This document shows, in pieces, positions 1 to 9,916 of a stretch of 64,000 bases of DNA. A program made the translations under genes and the position numbers. The stretch is from Streptomyces coeruleorubidus (GTDB taxonomy: Bacteria > Actinomycetota > Actinomycetes > Streptomycetales > Streptomycetaceae). The first letter of the stretch is position 1, and each line of letters starts with the position of its first letter. The stretch lies in the NCBI RefSeq assembly GCF_008705135.1, contig NZ_CP023694.1, positions 1,922,001 to 1,986,000 of the forward strand. Direction: 5' to 3'. Under the pieces are notes generated by a model. It had not been told where the DNA came from and did not search any database. It worked only from the letters and a program-made list of their open reading frames with translations.

Positions 1-588
1 GTAGCTGCCCCGCAGCAGCGGCGCGGCCTCGGCGTTGAGGAAGCCGACGATGCGCGCCCGTGTCGCGATGCCCCCGGCCTTGCGGTACATCTGCTCGTAG
101 TGCGTACGGGCGGCCCGCAGCATCTCCAGGTCGCCCGGGGTGACCCGGTGTCTGCCGCCGCGGGAGACGTCCACGTCCTCCGGCGGGTTCTCCCACTCCC
201 ACACCGGCATGACGGCGGGCGTGCCGGTGAGCGCGGGCGCGCCCAGGATGTGCGGGCGCTGCTGCTGGTCGGAGCGCCACAGGGCGGTGGCCCGCTCGAC
301 GAAGCCGGACAGCGAGCCGGTGTGCGGAGCGGACGGCTCACCGGGCACGCCCAGGCCGATGTCGTCCAGGGTGACCTGCCGCCGCAACCGGGCGGCGAGC
401 ACCTCGCAGATCAGGTCGGGCACCTGGCCCCGGGGACGCTGCCCCTTCAACCACCGGGCGACGGCGGTGTGTTCGTACCTCAGGGACAGGCCGCGCGCCC
501 GTCCCGCCTGGTTGACATGTGCGGCCAGCCCCGCGTGCGAGATCCCGGCCTCGTCCAGGATCGCGTCGAGCAGAGTGTTGGGCTGCAT
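1..588 (-). CDS. HTH transcriptional regulator, N-terminal part (truncated by window edge)
   Basis: The reading frame runs open from an ATG at 588 to the window edge, giving the first 196 residues. The N-terminus (about residues 5-75) looks like a Cro/C1-type helix-turn-helix of the large Streptomyces regulator class that includes NsdA, with a typical LRYEHTAVARWLKGQRPRG segment. After it come a linker and an alpha-helical region that in this class leads into TPR-like repeats, which would lie outside the window. The NsdA comparison is from memory of the family. No partner gene is visible. DNA binding is a family-based inference and the target is unknown. Confidence 0.6.
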   Translation of the reverse strand, partial: MQPNTLLDAILDEAGISHAGLAAHVNQAGRARGLSLRYEHTAVARWLKGQRPRGQVPDLICEVLAARLRRQVTLDDIGLGVPGEPSAPHTGSLSGFVERATALWRSDQQQRPHILGAPALTGTPAVMPVWEWENPPEDVDVSRGGRHRVTPGDLEMLRAARTHYEQMYRKAGGIATRARIVGFLNAEAAPLLRGSY

Positions 589-916
589 GTGGGCCCCCCG
601 GTGGCTCGGTGCCGCCAGATTAGTGGCTCCGCCTTCACACGGGGTGTGAACGGAGTGCTCGAATCCGCACTGTGTGCGCACTGTCGCTCACAGTCGCCGG
701 CCGGTTGACTGAGATGCCTCGAAAGAGGCCGGCCGGGCCGCCGGCTCCCCCTCGTACAGTGCGGCGGCCCGCTTCCGCCGTCCGCCCAGCCGCCTGCCCG
801 ACACTCCGTGGCGGGGCGGACGGCATCGCCGGCCCCGCCCCGCAGCGGCGCGGGGAACTGCGCGACCAGCCACCGTCAAACCCGCGGCCGGCAAAGCAGC
901 ACAGCTCCCCACGACG
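589..916. other. Intergenic region between HTH regulator and pheT
   Basis: This stretch of about 330 bases holds no convincing gene. It must contain the promoter of the minus-strand regulator and the 3' end of the pheST transcript. The only clear structure is the dispersed Streptomyces repeat at 838-875, annotated separately. Confidence 0.6.
838..875. repeat. Dispersed Streptomyces hairpin repeat (GCGGGGAACTGCGCGAC type)
   Basis: CCCCGC at 838-843 and GCGGGG at 850-855 form a hairpin, followed by AACTGCGCGACCAGCCACC. I recognise this as a very common intergenic repeat in Streptomyces genomes. It sits just downstream of pheT on the minus strand and may act as its transcription terminator, although no U-tract follows. 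Confidence 0.6.
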
Positions 917-3429
917 CTAACTCCGCAGCTCAGCCCCTACGCGTTCACCCGCGAGGGCCACCGCCGCATCCCGGGCCGCCGACGCCTCATCCACCGTCAG
1001 CGTCCGGTCAGCGGCCCGGAACCGCAACGCGTACGCGAGCGACTTCCGCCCCTCACCCAACTGCTCGGCGTTCTCGTACACATCGAACAACCGGATCGAC
1101 TCCAGCAGCTCCCCGGCACCAGCGCGCAGGGCCTCCTCGACCTCCGCCGTCGGAACGACCGCGTCGACGACCAGGGCGACATCCTGCGTGGCGACCGGGA
1201 ACGTGGAGATCCGCGGCGCCTTCACCGTGGCCTCACCGGCCGACTCCACCGCGTCCAGGTCGATCTCCATCGCACAGGTACGCGCCGGCAGCCCCAGTGC
1301 CTTCACCACGCGCGGGTGCAGCTCACCCGCGTGGCCCACGACCCGCTCGGCACCGTCCACGGTGATCGCCAGCTCGGCGCACCGCCCGGGGTGCCACGGC
1401 CCGTACTGCCCCTTGCGGATGATCAGCTCGGCGCCCGCCTCCTGGGCGACGGAACGCGCCGCCTCGACCGCGTCGGCCCAGTCCGCCGGACGGCCCTTGC
1501 CCCACCAGCCGGCCTGCTCGCGGGCACCGGCGAGGACGACGGCCGCGTGCCGCGGCTGCTCGGGCAGCGCGGCGTTCAGCTCGGCGAGCTCCTCGTCGGT
1601 CGGGCGGCGGTCGACGGGCAGCACCGCGGCGATCCGCTGCTCCTCGCGCGGCTTGAAGACCAGACCGGTCTCGAACAGCGCGAGGTCGTGCGAGCCCCGG
1701 CCGTCGTTGCGCCGCAGGGCGGCCAGCAGGCCCGGCAGCAGCGTCGTGCGCAGCGCGGGCTCCTCGTCGCTCAGCGGGTTGCTGAGCTTGACGACGCGGC
1801 GGGCCGGGTCGCCCTCTTCGAGGCCCAGCTGGTCGAAGACCTGCTCGCCGATGAACGGGTAGTTCAGCGCCTCGACGTACCCGGCACCGGCCAGGGCCCG
1901 GCCGACGCGGCGATGCAGCCGCTGCCGGTGCGTCAGGCCACGGCCGGCCGGCGGCTTGGGCAGCGTGGAGGGCAGGTTCTCGTAGCCCTCCAGGCGGATG
2001 ACCTCTTCGGCCAGGTCGTTCGGGTCGGTGAGGTCGGGGCGCCAGGACGGCACGGTGACGACCAGCTCGTCCTGCCCGTACACGTCACAGCCGATCTCCT
2101 GGAGCCGCCGTACGACGGTCTCCCGGCCGTACGCGACACCAGCGACCTTGTCCGGGTGGTCCGCCGGGATGGTGATGGTGCGCGGAGCGGTGGGCGCCAG
2201 GACCTCGGTGACACCGGCCTCGGCGGTGCCGCCCGCGAGCAGGACCAGCAGGTCGACCGTGCGCTGCGCGGCGGCAGCGGCGGCCTGCGGGTCGACGCCG
2301 CGCTCGAAGCGCCGGGACGCCTCGGAGGACAGCTTGTGCCGGCGGGCCGTGCGCGCGATCGACACCGCGTCGAAGTGCGCGGCCTCGATGACGACGTCCG
2401 CCGTGGAGTTCTCCACGTTGTCGTGGTCGGCGATCTCCGTGTTGGCGCCGCCCATGACACCGGCGAGCCCGATCGGGCCGCGGTCGTCGGTGATCACCAG
2501 GTCCTCGGCGTCCAGCGTGCGCTCGACGCCGTCGAGGGTGGTGAGCTTCTCGCCCGGCTCGGCCCGGCGCACGCCGATGGTGCCCTGGACCAGGCCGCGG
2601 TCGTAGGCGTGCAGCGGCTGGCCGAGCTCCATCATCACGTAGTTGGTGACGTCGACGGCGAGCGAGATCGGCCGCATGCCGACCTTCTGGAGCCGCCGCT
2701 GGAGCCAGATCGGCGAGCGGGCCTCGGCGCTCAGGCCGGTCACCGTGCGGGCCGTGAAGCGGTCGCAGCCGGTGGGGTCGGAGATCCGCACCGGGTAGCC
2801 GTACGCGTTCGGGGCGGGCACGTCGAGCAGCGCCGGGTCGCGCAGCGGCAGGCCGTAGGCGATGGCGGTCTCGCGGGCGACACCGCGGATGGACAGGCAG
2901 TAGCCGCGGTCGGGCGTGACGGCGATGTCGAGGACCTCGTCGACGAGCTCCAGCAGCTCGACCGCGTCCTTGCCGACCTCGGTCTCCGGCGGCAGCACGA
3001 TGATGCCCTTGGTGCCGTCGTCGCCCATGTTCAGCTCGTCGCTGGAGCAGATCATGCCGCGGGACATCCTGCCGTAGGTCTTGCGCTCGGCGATCTGGAA
3101 GTCACCGGGCAGGACGGCGCCCGGCAGCGCCACGACGACCTTGTCGCCGACGGCGAAGTTGCGGGCGCCGCAGACGATCTCCTGGGGCTCACCGGTGCCG
3201 TTGGTCTGTCCGACGTCGACGGTGCAGAAGCGGATCGGCTTCTTGAACTCCGTCAGCTCCTCGATGGTCGCCACCTGGCCGACCACCAGGGGGCCCTTGA
3301 GGTCGGCGCCGAGCTGCTCGACGGTCTCGACCTCCAGACCGGCCGAAATGAGCTTGGCCTGGACGTCTCGGCCGGTCTCCGTCGCCGGCAGGTCGACGTA
3401 CTCCCGCAGCCAAGAAAGCGGGACCCGCA

Positions 3430-3430
<1 letters not shown>
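917..3430 (-). CDS. pheT: Phenylalanine--tRNA ligase beta subunit
   Basis: 837 residues, the normal length for bacterial PheT. It forms the (alpha-beta)2 synthetase with PheS and charges tRNA-Phe; the beta subunit binds tRNA and edits mis-charged tyrosine. The N-terminus [15 protein letters not shown] is characteristic. It is followed by an EMAP/OB-type tRNA-binding domain (about residues 40-155, with CGARNF), the B3/B4 editing domain (about 215-385), a B5 domain (about 405-480), and a C-terminal ferredoxin-like anticodon-binding domain (FDX-ACB, about 745-837). The ATG overlaps the pheS stop by one base (TGATG), so the two subunits are translationally coupled. Confidence 0.98.
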
Positions 3431-4650
<1,220 letters not shown>

Positions 4651-4684
4651 ACGGGGTGGAGGTATACGAATGCGCCCGTGGTCC

Positions 4685-5827
4685 TCAGGCGAGATACGCC
4701 GGAGCCGCCACGGGCAACGTAAATCGGAACTCGGCGCCGGCGCCCGGCGCGCGGCCGACCGTGATGGTGCCGCCGTGGGCCTCGACGATGCCCTTGACGA
4801 TGTAGAGCCCGAGGCCCGTGCCGCCGCGCTTGCTGCCCCGCCAGAAGCGGGTGAAGACGCGGTTCATGGACTCCTCCGGGATGCCGGGCCCCTCGTCGCT
4901 CACCGTGACCGACGTGCCGATGTCCTCGCCCTCGCGGGGGGACGCCGTGGCCGTGACGTCGATGGTGACAGTTCCCTCGCCGTGCCGCACGGCGTTTTCC
5001 AGGAGGTTGCTGAGCACCTGGTCGATCTTGTCGGGGTCGGCCCACAGATCGGGCAGCGGCTGCTGGACGCGCAGCAGGAACCGGTCGGCGGGCTGCCCGG
5101 CGGCGACGTAGGCCTGGATGTGCCGTCCGACGGCGGCGCCGATGTCGACGGGCTGGCGCCGCACCTCCAGTCGGCCGGAGTCGATCCGCGAGATGTCGAG
5201 CAGCTCCGCGATGAGCCGGGTGACCCGGTCGGCGTCGGCGTCGACGGTCTCCAGCATCAGCCGCTTCTGGTCGTCGGTGAAGCGTTCCCACTTGGCGAGC
5301 AGGGTGGCGGTGAAGCCCTTGACGGAGGTGAGCGGGGAGCGCAGCTCGTGGGCGACGGTGGCGATCAGCTCCGCGTGGCTGCGTTCGGTGCGGCGGCGGG
5401 CCTCGGTGTCGCGCAGGGTGACGACCAGGCGCTTCAGGGGCCCGGTGGGCCGCGTGCGGACGTAGCGCGCGGAGACCAGCACCTCACGGCCGCCGGGGAG
5501 GAGGAGGTTGCGCTCGGGCTGTCCGACCCGGATCGCGAGACCGCCGTACGGGTCGGTCAGCTGCCACCAGCGTCGCCCCTCCAGATCCTCTAATGGCAGG
5601 GCCTTCTCCAGGCTCTGTCCGAGGGCGTCCCGGGCGCGGACGGCGGTGATGCGCTCGGCGGCAGCGTTGAAGCAGACGACCCGGCCCTGCTCGTCGGCGA
5701 TGACGAGTCCGTCGGGCAGCATGTCGGGGTCGATGCCGAGGCCGGCGAGATCACCAGGTGGCCGGGACGCGGCGGGCGGGCTCCCGGCGTCCTGGGCCCC
5801 TGGTGCGCTGCTCGTGCCGACGCTCAT
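4685..5827 (-). CDS. Soluble PAS-domain sensor histidine kinase (orphan)
   Basis: 380 residues from the ATG at 5827, which has GGAGG just upstream; a GTG at 5854 would place that site inside the gene. A PAS domain (about 30-130) precedes HisKA with the phospho-acceptor His in ATVAHELRSPLTSVKG (about 180). The HATPase_c domain has N box NLLENAVRHG, G1 box DEGPGIP and G2 box GTGLGLYIVKG. No membrane segment or signal peptide is visible, so it should sense a cytoplasmic signal or partner. No response regulator gene is adjacent, so the partner is unknown. Confidence 0.9.
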   Translation of the reverse strand: MSVGTSSAPGAQDAGSPPAASRPPGDLAGLGIDPDMLPDGLVIADEQGRVVCFNAAAERITAVRARDALGQSLEKALPLEDLEGRRWWQLTDPYGGLAIRVGQPERNLLLPGGREVLVSARYVRTRPTGPLKRLVVTLRDTEARRRTERSHAELIATVAHELRSPLTSVKGFTATLLAKWERFTDDQKRLMLETVDADADRVTRLIAELLDISRIDSGRLEVRRQPVDIGAAVGRHIQAYVAAGQPADRFLLRVQQPLPDLWADPDKIDQVLSNLLENAVRHGEGTVTIDVTATASPREGEDIGTSVTVSDEGPGIPEESMNRVFTRFWRGSKRGGTGLGLYIVKGIVEAHGGTITVGRAPGAGAEFRFTLPVAAPAYLA

Positions 5828-5881
5828 CCCCGTACCCCACCTCCAAGGCTCCACAGAGGGGTCCCTGAGCTGGTCACCCTA

Positions 5882-6742
5882 CTAGTTCCCGGTGACGGAA
5901 CGGCACCCTCCGGCGGCGCGCTGTGCACGCGCCGACGCATAGAGACATACGGCGGCGGCGGTGGCGAGGTTCAGACTCTCGGCCTTCCCGTGGATCGGGA
6001 CGCGGACGACGGCGTCGGTGAGGGCGCGGGTCTCCTGCGGAAGACCCCAGGCCTCGTTGCCGAAGACCCAGGCGGTCGGCCCGCCCATGGTGCCCTTGTC
6101 GAGCTCGTCGTCGAGGTCGCGGTCGCCGGCCCCGTCGGCGGCCAGAACCCGGACACCGGCGGCCCGCAGCCCTTCCACCGCCTGCTCCACGGGGACGCCG
6201 ACGGCGACGGGCAGGTGGAACAGGGAGCCGACGGAGGCGCGGACGGCCTTGGGGTTGTACACGTCGACGGAGGCGTCGGTCAGGACGACGGCCTCGGCAC
6301 CGGCGGCGTCGGCGCAGCGCAGCACGGTCCCGGCGTTGCCGGGGTCACGGACGTTGGCGAGGAGGGCGACGAGCCGGGGGCGCGCCGCGAGGACCTCCTC
6401 GAAGGGCGTGTCCAGGAACCGGCAGACGCCGACGAGGCCCTGCGGGGTGACGGTGGTGGAGATGTCGGCGATGACCTGCTCGGAGGCGAGGTGCACCCGG
6501 GCGCCGGCGTCCCGGGCCTCCCCCACGATGTCGGCGTACCGCTCGGCGGCCTCCAGCGTGGCGAACAGCTCCACGAGCGTGGCCGCGTCCCCGGCCCGGT
6601 GCCCGGCCGCCTCCCGGACCGCCTGCGGCCCCTCCGCGAGGAACAGCCGCTCCTTCCCCCGGAAGTTCCGCTTCGCCAGCCGCCGCGCGGCGGCGACGCG
6701 GGGGGAGCGGGGGGAGATGAGCTCGGGGGTGGCGGGGGGCAT
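5882..6742 (-). CDS. SpoU/TrmH-family RNA 2'-O-methyltransferase
   Basis: 286 residues from the ATG at 6742, preceded by GAGAAAG. A GTG ten codons upstream is possible but has no ribosome site. The N-terminal substrate-binding part contains NFRGKERLFLAEGPQAVRE, like the ribosomal L30e-like domain of rRNA methylases. The SPOUT catalytic domain has motif 1 NVRDPGNAGTVLRCADA, motif 2 VFGNEAWGL and motif 3 IHGKAESLNLATA. These form the knotted AdoMet site of SpoU enzymes. Its place downstream of infC-rpmI-rplT suggests an rRNA substrate; the exact nucleotide cannot be told. Confidence 0.92.
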   Translation of the reverse strand: MPPATPELISPRSPRVAAARRLAKRNFRGKERLFLAEGPQAVREAAGHRAGDAATLVELFATLEAAERYADIVGEARDAGARVHLASEQVIADISTTVTPQGLVGVCRFLDTPFEEVLAARPRLVALLANVRDPGNAGTVLRCADAAGAEAVVLTDASVDVYNPKAVRASVGSLFHLPVAVGVPVEQAVEGLRAAGVRVLAADGAGDRDLDDELDKGTMGGPTAWVFGNEAWGLPQETRALTDAVVRVPIHGKAESLNLATAAAVCLYASARAQRAAGGCRSVTGN

Positions 6743-6778
6743 TCCGTTCGCTTTCTCAGTAGCTGGCTGCACAGCAGA

Positions 6779-6804
6779 ACCCGCAGGCCGCTCGGCCTGC
6801 GGGT
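6779..6804 (-). terminator. Hairpin downstream of rplT
   Basis: A perfect 11-bp inverted repeat (ACCCGCAGGCC at 6779-6789, GGCCTGCGGGT at 6794-6804) with a 4-nt loop lies 30 bases after the rplT stop. It is followed on the minus strand only by a weak T-rich stretch (TTCTGCTGT). It likely ends the infC-rpmI-rplT transcript and separates it from the methyltransferase gene. Confidence 0.75.
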
Positions 6805-6833
6805 CCTTCCGTCACATCGGCTCGGAGCCGGCG

Positions 6834-7217
6834 TCAGGCCGCCTTGGGGGCGTTGACGTCGCTCGGCAGCGCCTTCTGGGCGACCTCGACGAGCGCGGCG
6901 AACGCACCGGCGTCGTTGACGGCCAGCTCGGCCAGGATCTTGCGGTCGACCTCGATGTTCGCGGCCTTCAGACCCTGGATGAAGCGGTTGTAGGTCATGC
7001 CGTTCGCGCGGGCAGCGGCGTTGATGCGCTGGATCCACAGCTGGCGGAAGTCACCCTTGCGCTTCTTGCGGTCGTTGTAGTTGTAGACCAGCGAGTGGGT
7101 GACCTGCTCCTTGGCCTTGCGGTACAGGCGCGAACGCTGACCGCGGTAGCCGGAGGCCTGCTCGAGGATCGCCCGGCGCTTCTTGTGGGCGTTCACTGCC
7201 CGCTTGACGCGTGCCAC
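6834..7217 (-). CDS. rplT: 50S ribosomal protein L20
   Basis: 127 residues, the usual size. The basic N-terminus [20 protein letters not shown] is diagnostic of bL20, as are the [21 protein letters not shown] and [19 protein letters not shown] segments. bL20 binds 23S rRNA early in large-subunit assembly. It is the last gene of infC-rpmI-rplT. A feedback role of L20 on this operon is known in other bacteria but is not shown by this sequence. Confidence 0.98.
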   Translation of the reverse strand: MARVKRAVNAHKKRRAILEQASGYRGQRSRLYRKAKEQVTHSLVYNYNDRKKRKGDFRQLWIQRINAAARANGMTYNRFIQGLKAANIEVDRKILAELAVNDAGAFAALVEVAQKALPSDVNAPKAA

Positions 7218-7312
7218 TTTTTAACTCCTTGTAGCGGGGCCGCGGTGGTCTTCACACGGCCCGAAATCGATTGGGTCCCGGTCCTGACGTGCGGCGCTGA
7301 CGCGCCGGGACG

Positions 7313-7507
7313 TCACTTGCCGAGAAGCTTCTTGATCTTCTTGGCGTCGCCCGGGGCCATCTCGGCGTTGCCGGTGAGGCGACGCGTCACACGGGACGAC
7401 TTGTGCTCGAGCAGGTGGCGCTTGCCGGCACGCTCGCGGAGCACCTTGCCGGAGCCGGTGATCTTGAAGCGCTTGCTGGACCCGCTGTGCGACTTGTTCT
7501 TCGGCAT
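7313..7507 (-). CDS. rpmI: 50S ribosomal protein L35
   Basis: 64 residues starting [20 protein letters not shown], the normal bL35 N-terminus. The ATG at 7507 is preceded by GGAGAG, whereas the longer open frame upstream has no L35 similarity. Middle gene of infC-rpmI-rplT. Confidence 0.97.
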   Translation of the reverse strand: MPKNKSHSGSSKRFKITGSGKVLRERAGKRHLLEHKSSRVTRRLTGNAEMAPGDAKKIKKLLGK

Positions 7508-7617
7508 AGCGCCGTTCTCTCCTCGTGGTGGCGCTCCGATGCCCGGTCGTGAAACCGGGCACGGTGGAGCGTCGCTCTTGTATCGGTTACGTCCTCGGGG
7601 ACTCGCGTCCCCCGGGA

Positions 7618-8277
7618 TCACGCGTCGGCGGACGCCTCGGCCGGAGCCTCGGACGAGTCCTCGGCGAGGTCGGCCTCAGCGGCGTTCTGCGACTTGCCGG
7701 GGTTGGCCTTCGCCTCAGCCTTGCGGGCCTCCTGCGCCTGGCGAGCCTCGGCCATCGCCTCGGTCTTCTTCTTGTGCGGACCGAGAACCATGATCATGTT
7801 TCGGCCGTCCTGCTTCGGGTTCGACTCGACGAAACCGAGGTCTGCGACGTCCTCCGCGAGCCGCTGGAGCAGTCGGTAGCCCAGCTCGGGCCGGGACTGC
7901 TCGCGACCACGGAACATGATCGTGATCTTGACCTTGTCGCCCTGCTTGAGGAACCGGACGACGTGACCCTTCTTGGTGTCATAGTCGTGCGGGTCGATCT
8001 TCGGCCGGAGCTTCATCTCCTTGATGACCGTGTGCGCCTGGTTCTTGCGCGCCTCACGGGCCTTCATGGCCGACTCGTACTTGAACTTCCCGTAGTCCAT
8101 GAGCTTGCACACGGGCGGACGGGCGTTCGCCGCGACCTCGACCAGGTCCAGGTCGTACTCCTGCGCAAGCTCCAGTGCCTTGGCCAGGGGGACGATGCCC
8201 ACCTGCTCGCCACTGGGACCGACAAGTCGCACCTCGGGAACGCGAATCCGGTCGTTGATGCGGGGCTCGGCGCTGAT
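7618..8277 (-). CDS. infC: Translation initiation factor IF-3 (probable ATC start)
   Basis: IF3 checks initiator tRNA and start codon on the 30S subunit. With the start at 8277 the protein is 219 residues, beginning [20 protein letters not shown], which matches the conserved IF3-N domain. This start is ATC, with GAGGAGG four bases before it. Between the in-frame TAG at 8332-8334 and this ATC there is no ATG, GTG or TTG codon. The first conventional start (GTG at 8232) would delete the first conserved strand. IF3-C follows from about residue 100 ([20 protein letters not shown]). The last 40 residues are an Ala/Glu-rich acidic tail common in actinobacteria. E. coli infC is known to use rare AUU for autoregulation. 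Confidence 0.93.
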   Translation of the reverse strand: MSAEPRINDRIRVPEVRLVGPSGEQVGIVPLAKALELAQEYDLDLVEVAANARPPVCKLMDYGKFKYESAMKAREARKNQAHTVIKEMKLRPKIDPHDYDTKKGHVVRFLKQGDKVKITIMFRGREQSRPELGYRLLQRLAEDVADLGFVESNPKQDGRNMIMVLGPHKKKTEAMAEARQAQEARKAEAKANPGKSQNAAEADLAEDSSEAPAEASADA

Positions 8278-8362
8278 GGATCCTCCTCGGTAGCACCACG
8301 CGACGGTCTGGCGGACGGCCGCGTAACGTCTCTATTCGATAGACCTAACCGCGCCGAAGCAC

Positions 8363-8394
8363 AAAAAATGCCCCGGACGATTCCCAGGCGGGGC
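8363..8394 (-). terminator. Intrinsic terminator within the infC leader (attenuator candidate)
   Basis: On the minus strand GCCCCG (8394-8389) pairs with CGGGGC (8375-8370) around a 13-nt loop, and an A plus six T follow (8369-8363). That is the textbook form of an intrinsic terminator. It lies about 90 nt upstream of the infC start and downstream of the predicted promoter, with no gene between, so it should act as an attenuator of infC-rpmI-rplT. Confidence 0.75.
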
Positions 8395-8585
8395 TCCTCG
8401 AACTACCGGAGCACCGTCGCGGGGAACCGCGGGGCGCGCTTTCGGACGGATCGCCGCCGCTGGGACGGGACCGTCTGACCGGTGACCCGACGCCCTGGGG
8501 GCGGTCAGGTGGGAGTTCGAAAGCCTCCACTTGTGGGTCGGGCTCGTGGGCCGCTAGGCATACGGGTCCGACCGGTCGTTACACG

Positions 8586-8615
8586 AGATTACCAGCATTG
8601 GCCAGGAACGGCTAA
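8586..8615 (-). promoter_or_regulatory. Predicted promoter of infC-rpmI-rplT
   Basis: Minus strand: TTAGCC (8615-8610), an 18-nt spacer and TAATCT (8591-8586). The good -10 and acceptable spacing suggest a principal-sigma promoter with a start near 8579. That gives an infC leader of about 300 nt. Confidence 0.5.
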
Positions 8616-8673
8616 TTGCGGCGCCTCGGGGCCCGGTACGGCGCACGCCCCGCCTGCGCCTATCGTGTGGGGC

Positions 8674-9030
8674 ATGAGTGAGACCCCTCCTGAGTCCCCC
8701 GACTTCGACGCCATGGCCCGCGACATCGCCGAGGTCCCGGCGGTCGAGGTGATCGTGACGGTCGCCGTCAACCTGATGAGCGCCGCCGCGGTGAAGCTCG
8801 GTCTGACCGAGGAGGGCGACACGCACAAGGACCTGGACGAGGCCCGGAAGCTGGTGCACGCGCTGGCCGGTCTGCTGGACGCGTCCACCACCGAGATCAG
8901 CTCGTTCCACGCGGCACCCCTGCGCGACGGCCTGAAGTCGCTCCAGCTCGCGTTCCGCGAGGCGTCACTCGTCCCGGACGAGCCGGGCAAGGGCCCGGGC
9001 GAGAAGTACACGGGCCCGGTCTACGGCTAG
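8674..9030 (+). CDS. DUF1844 family protein
   Basis: 118 residues, acidic and mostly helical, with the conserved core VNLMSAAAVKLGLTEEG followed by DLDEARKLVHALAGLLDA. This matches the DUF1844 family, whose function is unknown. It is divergent from infC, a common actinobacterial arrangement. The TAG stop is the first TAG of the inverted-repeat element at 9028-9113, so that element's insertion left the 3' end in frame or created it. Confidence 0.85.
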   Translation: MSETPPESPDFDAMARDIAEVPAVEVIVTVAVNLMSAAAVKLGLTEEGDTHKDLDEARKLVHALAGLLDASTTEISSFHAAPLRDGLKSLQLAFREASLVPDEPGKGPGEKYTGPVYG

Positions 9031-9113
9031 GGCCTGTCGTTTGGATCACGCCGCAGGGAACCAACAGCGCTGATCACCCCGCGTCTGCGGCGTGATCCAA
9101 ACGACACGCCCTA
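9028..9113. mobile_element. Short TA-flanked inverted-repeat element (MITE-like), copy 1
   Basis: 29-nt arms at 9028-9056 and 9085-9113 match at 28 of 29 positions and enclose 28 bases. The arms start TAGGGCCTGTCG and end in the complement, with the outer context CTAG on both sides. A TA duplication inside CTAG is what IS630/Tc1-type transposition leaves. A second, longer copy with the same 18-nt terminus (GGGCCTGTCGTTTGGATC) lies at 60817-61005. No transposase is present, so this is a non-autonomous element. Confidence 0.7.
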
Positions 9114-9128
9114 GCCCGCACAGGCTCC

Positions 9129-9863
9129 TCAGCGTTCGTACAAGGGCTCGCCCGGCGGCGTCGCCCCGGCCGGCAGCAGTGCCAGGTCGAGGCCGCGCAC
9201 CAGGCGGGCCCTCAGTGTCTCGTCGTCCGCGAGGCGCCGGGCGACCGCCCGGGCGGCTTCGGCGGGGACGGCGGACGGGTCCAGGACCAGGGCGAGGGTG
9301 CCGTCGGCCTGGCCCGGCCCGAGGTGGGCGCGCAGAACGGCGGGCTCGGCGGCCACGGCAGCGCGTACGGCCTCGACGACGGCCGGGTCGGCGAGCGGGT
9401 CGGTGGTCGTACGGCCCTCCGCGAGGGCGAGCAGGGCGGGGCCGGTCAGCTCGAAGGGCACGGGCCCGGCCAGGTCGAGCACGACCGTGTCCGCCTTCTC
9501 GTGCGCGGCGGCCTGGAGGGCCTGGTGCAGGGGTACGGCGACGGGCCGGGCCGCCGGGTCCCAGCGGGCGAGGGAGTCGGTGGAGGTGAAGGCGGGGAGG
9601 GCGGTGCGGTTCCCGGCCTTCAGCGTCGGTACGGCCATGTCGCTGGTCTTCTCGCGGCGCAGTCCCCGCTCGTCCTCCTCGACCTCGCCGAGCACGGCCA
9701 CGACGGGGACGAGCAGCCGGGCGCCCTTGAGCGCGTCGAGGACCGGGCCCACCGCCCCCCGGTCCTCGGACCAGGCGGCGAGTGCCGCGCTCAGCCGGGG
9801 GTCGGCGGAGCCGTCGTCGTCGGAGAAGCCGGAGTCGGGGATGTTCTTGTTCGCCACGGTCAT
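9129..9863 (-). CDS. SseB-domain protein
   Basis: 244 residues from the ATG at 9863. The N-terminal half (about residues 15-130) contains the SseB-like pattern, with ARLLVPVVAVLGE, MAVPTLKAGNRTALPAFTS and a following KADTVVLDLAGP strand. The C-terminal half resembles the SseB C-terminal domain. Function is not established; in Streptomyces such proteins often occur near type VII secretion genes. It lies 53 bases downstream of the mycosin gene and is probably co-transcribed with it. Confidence 0.75.
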   Translation of the reverse strand: MTVANKNIPDSGFSDDDGSADPRLSAALAAWSEDRGAVGPVLDALKGARLLVPVVAVLGEVEEDERGLRREKTSDMAVPTLKAGNRTALPAFTSTDSLARWDPAARPVAVPLHQALQAAAHEKADTVVLDLAGPVPFELTGPALLALAEGRTTTDPLADPAVVEAVRAAVAAEPAVLRAHLGPGQADGTLALVLDPSAVPAEAARAVARRLADDETLRARLVRGLDLALLPAGATPPGEPLYER

Positions 9864-9916
9864 CGACCCTATCGGCCGGATGCCGCCGCCTCGGCGGGCG
9901 GTCCTGGGGGCCGCCG

